NCBI GenBank assembly: GCA_049324315.1
Contig: JBMOKU010000043.1
Location: 1 to 64,000 of the forward strand
Reading direction: 5' to 3'
DNA: 64,000 bases
DNA from: JBMOKU01 sp049324315
GTDB lineage: Bacteria > Bacillota > Clostridia > Peptostreptococcales > Thermotaleaceae
How positions within the stretch are numbered: the first letter of the stretch is position 1; the number at the start of each line of letters is the position of its first letter. Shown here piece by piece: positions 60,410-64,000 of the stretch. The notes under the pieces were generated by a model. It was not told where the DNA came from. It was given only the letters and a program-made list of their open reading frames with translations, and made no database searches. The position numbers and the translations under genes are program-made.

Positions 60410-61684
60410 GTGATATGGATGAGTCCCTATGATGATTGGAATCAAAAAGATGATTTTGAAAAACGAATAGAAATGCAAGAAGGCGTAAACAACAGTGAAA
60501 CTCCTGTCCCTCAAACGTCTGCCAGCTATTATATCGACAAACCGGACGCAACCTATCATCGAAAGAAACGGAGACCTTCCTTTTTTGGCACGCTGAGCCT
60601 TGTACTGATCTCAGCACTGATAGGAGGTACGGTGGGAGCTTATATAGCACCCATGTATCTATACGGAAAAATTTTACCCTATCCTCCCAACATGCAGGGA
60701 GGTTTAGCACCGCAAAATATTGAAATCATCACCAAAGATGAAGATTACAACGTTGTTCCAGCTGTAGCCAAGAAAGGGATGCCCGCGGTAGTGGGCATAA
60801 CAACCGTCACTTTGGAAAAGGACTTCTTTTTTGGTTATCAAAGAGGACAAGGGGTGGGAACCGGTGTTATCGTTGACAGCAAGGGATATATCCTTACCAA
60901 TTCCCATGTGGTCAATGACGGACAGACGGAGGAAGTAACCGTACTGCTAAGCAATGGGGAGAGTATGAAGGCAGAGGTCAAGTGGAACGATGCCCTATTA
61001 GATCTTGCTATTATCAAGGTGGAGGCTCAAAATCTGACGGTAGCGGATCTGGGAGACTCCGATAAACTGACAGTGGGAGAAATGGCCATCGCCATAGGAA
61101 ACCCTTTGGGATTAAGCTTCGAAAGAACAGTAACATCGGGGATCATTAGTGGCTTGGATCGCAGTATTCCGCTAAGTGAGTTTGAAAGTATAGAAGGATT
61201 GATACAAACAGATGCATCCATCAATCCCGGCAACAGCGGCGGTCCCCTATTAAACAACAAAGGAGAAGTTATCGGTATCAATACCGCTAAGATACAGACC
61301 GGAGAAGGATTGGGATTTGCGATCCCCATCAATATTGCTAAGCCCATCGTCGATCAAATCATTGAAAAAGGTGAATTTACAAAGGTGTATATGGGGATAA
61401 AAGGTGTCAATGCCCAGCAGTACATAAGAAGCTATGGCAAAAATATTGGTACGGATCATGGTGTTTTCGTCTATCAGGTATACCCCGAATCACCTGTGCA
61501 AAAAGCAGGGCTTCAGGAGGGCGATGTGATCGTTGCCATCGACGATGTCAAAATCGATACTATGAGGCAGTTGGTACGTCTGCTCTATCAACACAGACCT
61601 GGAGACCGGGTAAAGGTAGCATTTATCCGAGGAGGAGAACAAAAGTATGCGGATGTAGTACTGGAAGCCGCCCAAGAGCAATAA
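60410..61684 (+). CDS. htrA: HtrA-type membrane-anchored serine protease
   Basis: The product is about 424 aa. It has a charged cytoplasmic N-terminus, one membrane helix (about 62-85) and a trypsin-like domain with His in TNSHVVND, Asp in DLAIIKV and Ser in GNSGGPLLN. A PDZ domain (about 330-415) includes PVQKAGLQEGDVIVAID. It degrades misfolded exported proteins and is the usual neighbour of yycJ. GTG 60410 has AGAGGA five bases before it; ATG 60419 is the alternative. A terminator and a repeat separate it from rlmH. Confidence 0.93.
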   Translation: MIWMSPYDDWNQKDDFEKRIEMQEGVNNSETPVPQTSASYYIDKPDATYHRKKRRPSFFGTLSLVLISALIGGTVGAYIAPMYLYGKILPYPPNMQGGLAPQNIEIITKDEDYNVVPAVAKKGMPAVVGITTVTLEKDFFFGYQRGQGVGTGVIVDSKGYILTNSHVVNDGQTEEVTVLLSNGESMKAEVKWNDALLDLAIIKVEAQNLTVADLGDSDKLTVGEMAIAIGNPLGLSFERTVTSGIISGLDRSIPLSEFESIEGLIQTDASINPGNSGGPLLNNKGEVIGINTAKIQTGEGLGFAIPINIAKPIVDQIIEKGEFTKVYMGIKGVNAQQYIRSYGKNIGTDHGVFVYQVYPESPVQKAGLQEGDVIVAIDDVKIDTMRQLVRLLYQHRPGDRVKVAFIRGGEQKYADVVLEAAQEQ

Positions 61685-61729
61685 ACCAAAACAGCGTATT
61701 CGATATACCTGCAAATAAGTGATATAATG

Positions 61730-61760
61730 ATGACGAGGAGAGATGCCTCGTCATTTTCAT
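61730..61760 (+). terminator. Terminator after htrA
   Basis: ATGACGAGG, a 7-nt loop, CCTCGTCAT and TTTTC. Confidence 0.75.
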
Positions 61761-61792
61761 CATGAAGGAAAATTTCTGTGAATAACATAATT

Positions 61793-61820
61793 GTAGGGGC
61801 AGACGTCCTCGTCGCCCGCT
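61793..61820. repeat. GTAGGGGC hairpin repeat
   Basis: GTAGGGGCAGACG...CGTCGCCCGCT is a REP-like hairpin of the same family as 23910, 49844 and 59523. Confidence 0.6.
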
Positions 61821-61848
61821 TTGCCTATGGATAAGAAGGAGTGAAGAC

Positions 61849-62328
61849 ATGAATGTAACCATTATCAGCGTAGGAAAAATCAAAGAAAAGTATTTGGTCC
61901 AGGCGATCAATGAATACACAAAAAGACTAAGCAGATACTGCAAGCTCAATATCATTGAGATATCCGACGAAAAAGCACCGGAAAATCTGAGTGATAAAGA
62001 AATGGAGCAAATCAAAAGAACAGAGGGAGAAAATCTCCTCAAACACATCAAGGACGGTATGTATGTGATTGCCTTAGATATACAAGGGAAGATGCTATCT
62101 TCAGAAGAACTGGCAGAACGATTGGACAAGCTGGCAGTTCAAGGCAACAGCAGCCTAGCCTTCCTCATCGGAGGCTCTCTGGGGCTATCCGATGAAGTGT
62201 TGCAACGAGCGGATTTCCGCCTTTCCTTTTCACCTATGACTTTCCCCCATCAACTGATGCGCGTCATCCTGCTGGAGCAGATTTATAGAGGGTTTAGGAT
62301 TATAAAGGGGGAACCGTACCACAAATAA
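61849..62328 (+). CDS. rlmH: 23S rRNA (pseudouridine1915-N3)-methyltransferase RlmH
   Basis: The 159-aa SPOUT methyltransferase opens MNVTIISVGKIKEKYLVQAI. It has the SAM-binding knot FLIGGSLGLSDEVLQRADFR and FSPMTFPHQLMRVILLEQIY, and ends intact in GEPYHK. It modifies helix 69 of 23S rRNA. AAGGAG lies upstream of the ATG. Its last 99 bp overlap the convergent recombinase frame. In staphylococci the same 3' end is the attachment site for SCC elements. Confidence 0.96.
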   Translation: MNVTIISVGKIKEKYLVQAINEYTKRLSRYCKLNIIEISDEKAPENLSDKEMEQIKRTEGENLLKHIKDGMYVIALDIQGKMLSSEELAERLDKLAVQGNSSLAFLIGGSLGLSDEVLQRADFRLSFSPMTFPHQLMRVILLEQIYRGFRIIKGEPYHK

Positions 62329-63951
62329 CTGCAAACCTTTGTGTTTTTGGCATAAAAAAGGACCACCGTCCGGAGACGGTGGTTCATCATCAATGAAGAA
62401 TTTTATGATATTTTCATCAAAGAACAGCTCTATAGAGTCGATTTCTCTTTTTTCACTTATAGTAATCTTCTTTATGATTAGCTGCAGAAGCATTTTTTTA
62501 TGCTCATCTGGTGCATCCATCAAGGCGTTGTAAAAATCCGTAAATACTGCTTTGACCATTTCATATGGGATTTCCTGAGAGTCATTGCCTGACAGTAAAG
62601 CAAGCACTTCTTCTTTTCTTTCTTTATATCTTTTGCTCTCGTTTTGCAGTTCCCCCAGCCTTTCTTTAATGGTGTGAGAGTCAAGCAAGTCTTCCTCAAA
62701 CATCTTAAGGTATTTTTTATTCTTGGCAGCGAGCTCTTCAAGCTGTTTTTCAATATATTGCAGCTCTCCTTCCAAGGGTTTTAATTCATTCTTCTTTTTG
62801 TTATTTAGAGAATCAATTATATCCTTTAAAACTTTTTCGTTTGTTATAACTTCGGCAAGCCTTTTGAACACATGCTCTTCGGCATAATCGGCTCTTATGC
62901 CGTTTGAGCGGCAGATAGAACTTCCCTTATTTTTAAAGCTACCGCAGTGATAATAGCGGATTGTATACTTAGTTCCATCTTTTCTCGTCTTAGTCGTATG
63001 ATGAGCGACCATCCCTGAATTACATTTCGGACATCTGAGCAACCCGGTAAGGGGAAAGCTACCGTGGAAGGTTTTTTTCTGCCTTCCACTTTTGCTGTCG
63101 TATATTTGTCTAACCTTGTTCCACAGTTCTTCCGATATGATACCCTCATGTTTACCAGGAACAATGATAGGGTTAGGGTTAAATCCCTTTCTTCGCTTTT
63201 CTGACCAATTTTCCCTGACATTAAACCGGATTTTTCCGGTATAGGTCGGATTGTGAAGAATGTCTCTTACGCCGTTTACGTTAAAAGGATTCCCTTTTTT
63301 TGTTTTGTAACCTTTACGATTAAGGGTGCCTACAATTGCTTTTAGCCCCTTGCCAGAAGCGTAAAGCTCAAATATTTCCTGCACAATCATTGCTTCTTGA
63401 GCGTTGATAACAAGAGAACTATGAATATCCTTTGTATTCTTTCCCTGGATTCTTACCACATCATAACCTAAAATAATACCACCATTCCATTCTCCTTCCC
63501 TTGCCCGCTGCTTCATACCCATACGAACGTTTTCGACTATAGTGTTGCGTTCGAATTCGGAGATACCGCCCATAATTTGAAAAAGTAATTTTCCAGAAGG
63601 ACTGTCTGTATCGAAGTTTTCTGTACAGCTTTTGAAGGAGACATTTAATGCTCCTAATTCACTGACGATGCTGAGAAGGTCAAGCTGCTTTCTTGCAAGT
63701 CTGCTGGTTTTCCACACAAGGACTAAATCGAAGTTTCCCTTTCTTGCATCAGTCATAAGATTTTCGAGGGCTTTTCTGCCCTCTGTTGATTTTCCTGATA
63801 CGCCTTTATCTTCATAGATAGCAACTAATTCATACCCATGCTGTCGGCAGTAGTTCTCAATGACCTGATGCTGTGCATCAATGCTGTATCCGAATTCTCC
63901 CTGCTCTTTAGTTGACACTCTCGTGTATCCCACGGCTCTCTTGATTGTCAT
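62230..63951 (-). CDS. Large serine recombinase (integrase of an element inserted at rlmH)
   Basis: The 573-aa frame has a resolvase catalytic domain (about 1-150) with nucleophile Ser13 in YTRVSTKEQ. A recombinase domain (about 165-280) follows, then a zinc ribbon (LLRCPKCNSGMV...YYHCGS...SSICRSNGI, about 310-365) and a coiled coil (about 390-480). ATG 63951 lies eight bases after AAAGGAGG. No stop codon precedes the terminator hairpin at 62354-62383, and the last 32 residues are antisense to rlmH. Translation therefore needs transcriptional readthrough to find its stop. It is most like CcrA/B/C and phage or transposon integrases. The element extends right of the window. Confidence 0.92.
   Translation of the reverse strand: MTIKRAVGYTRVSTKEQGEFGYSIDAQHQVIENYCRQHGYELVAIYEDKGVSGKSTEGRKALENLMTDARKGNFDLVLVWKTSRLARKQLDLLSIVSELGALNVSFKSCTENFDTDSPSGKLLFQIMGGISEFERNTIVENVRMGMKQRAREGEWNGGIILGYDVVRIQGKNTKDIHSSLVINAQEAMIVQEIFELYASGKGLKAIVGTLNRKGYKTKKGNPFNVNGVRDILHNPTYTGKIRFNVRENWSEKRRKGFNPNPIIVPGKHEGIISEELWNKVRQIYDSKSGRQKKTFHGSFPLTGLLRCPKCNSGMVAHHTTKTRKDGTKYTIRYYHCGSFKNKGSSICRSNGIRADYAEEHVFKRLAEVITNEKVLKDIIDSLNNKKKNELKPLEGELQYIEKQLEELAAKNKKYLKMFEEDLLDSHTIKERLGELQNESKRYKERKEEVLALLSGNDSQEIPYEMVKAVFTDFYNALMDAPDEHKKMLLQLIIKKITISEKREIDSIELFFDENIIKFFIDDEPPSPDGGPFLCQKHKGLQLFVVRFPLYNPKPSINLLQQDDAHQLMGESHR
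62300..62330. mobile_element. Probable attachment-site junction at the rlmH 3' end
   Basis: The rlmH coding end (GGGGAACCGTACCACAAATAA, about 62306-62328) is where related serine recombinases cut in other bacteria. It is directly followed by the recombinase gene's terminator. The exact core dinucleotide cannot be set without the other junction, which is outside the window. Confidence 0.5.
62354..62383 (-). terminator. Intrinsic terminator inside the recombinase reading frame
   Basis: On the minus strand ACCACCGTC, loop TCCG and GACGGTGGT form a perfect 9-bp GC-rich stem, followed by CC and six T residues. The recombinase frame reads straight through it as DEPPSPDGGPFL. Confidence 0.82.
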
Positions 63952-64000
63952 AATTTTGACCTCCTTTCTTTGATACATTTTCTACCTGAAGCTTTATTAT

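Noticed and set aside
1..64000. CRISPR arrays, rRNA genes, prophage structural genes
   Set aside because: No regularly spaced identical repeats with unique spacers, no rRNA-like stretches and no capsid or tail genes were seen.

Overview
The window looks like a low-to-medium GC chromosome of an anaerobic, Gram-positive, motile member of the Clostridia. Evidence is the strong AGGAGG-type ribosome sites, frequent TTG and GTG starts, sigma-A style promoters, dense intrinsic terminators, and Firmicute-only gene sets (walRK-yycHIJ, YybS-GdpP-rplI, DnaD/DnaI, DUF951 before rpsF, LonC). The combination resembles Alkaliphilus-type genomes, but that placement is inference from gene content. Such blocks usually lie near the replication origin.

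Layout. 1-7.4 kb: a degenerate ~43-bp tandem repeat, a secreted charged protein, a small Cys protein, a CstA-type transporter with a palindrome at its promoter, a ZIP metal transporter, a soluble chemoreceptor, a ferritin-like protein and a PAS-PP2C phosphatase. 7.5-15.1 kb: a DUF5711-like protein and CvpA, then an amino-sugar PTS locus: a BglG/LicT-type antiterminator, nagE, nagA, nagB, a IIA protein and HPr. Two RNA antiterminator (RAT) sites overlap two terminators, one before the antiterminator gene and one before nagE. 15.1-24 kb: a PAS-GAF-GGDEF cyclase, YedF/DUF3343 (Se/S handling), MscS, DUF951, an aminotransferase, rpsF-ssb-rpsR, a phosphoesterase and TraX. 24-37.7 kb: an ECF S-component behind a leader-peptide attenuator, MazG-like, YybS, gdpP, rplI, lonC, dnaB, a second ferritin-like protein, GNAT, a cluster of DnaA-box-like sites, a tandem HD protein, DUF1858, DUF421 and purA.

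37.7-43.9 kb is an accessory island holding a probable unmodified double-glycine bacteriocin system: C39-peptidase ABC exporter, HlyD-type accessory protein, a 74-aa precursor, an unknown four-helix membrane protein and a CPBP/Abi protease-like protein (candidate immunity). It is followed by a MITE-like inverted repeat and tRNA-Thr and tRNA-Lys.

44.4-62.3 kb: primosome loaders (DnaI-like, DnaD-like), M1 and M23 peptidases, a subtilisin and a gluzincin-like lipid-side peptidase, then the cell-wall locus walR-walK-(secreted protein)-yycH-yycI-murA-yycJ-htrA-rlmH. WalR-box-like sequences precede the secreted protein and the M23 hydrolase.

62.2-64 kb: a large serine recombinase lies convergent to rlmH and overlaps its 3' end, the same chromosomal site used by staphylococcal SCC elements. 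It marks the edge of an integrated element running off the right side of the window. The recombinase reading frame has no stop codon before its own intrinsic terminator and runs on through antisense rlmH, so its normal transcript may be non-stop. The bacteriocin island, this recombinase/rlmH junction and the leader-peptide attenuator are the most novel-looking items. Small hairpin repeats of the GTAGGGG and GGGGACGGTTC types are scattered through the intergenic regions.
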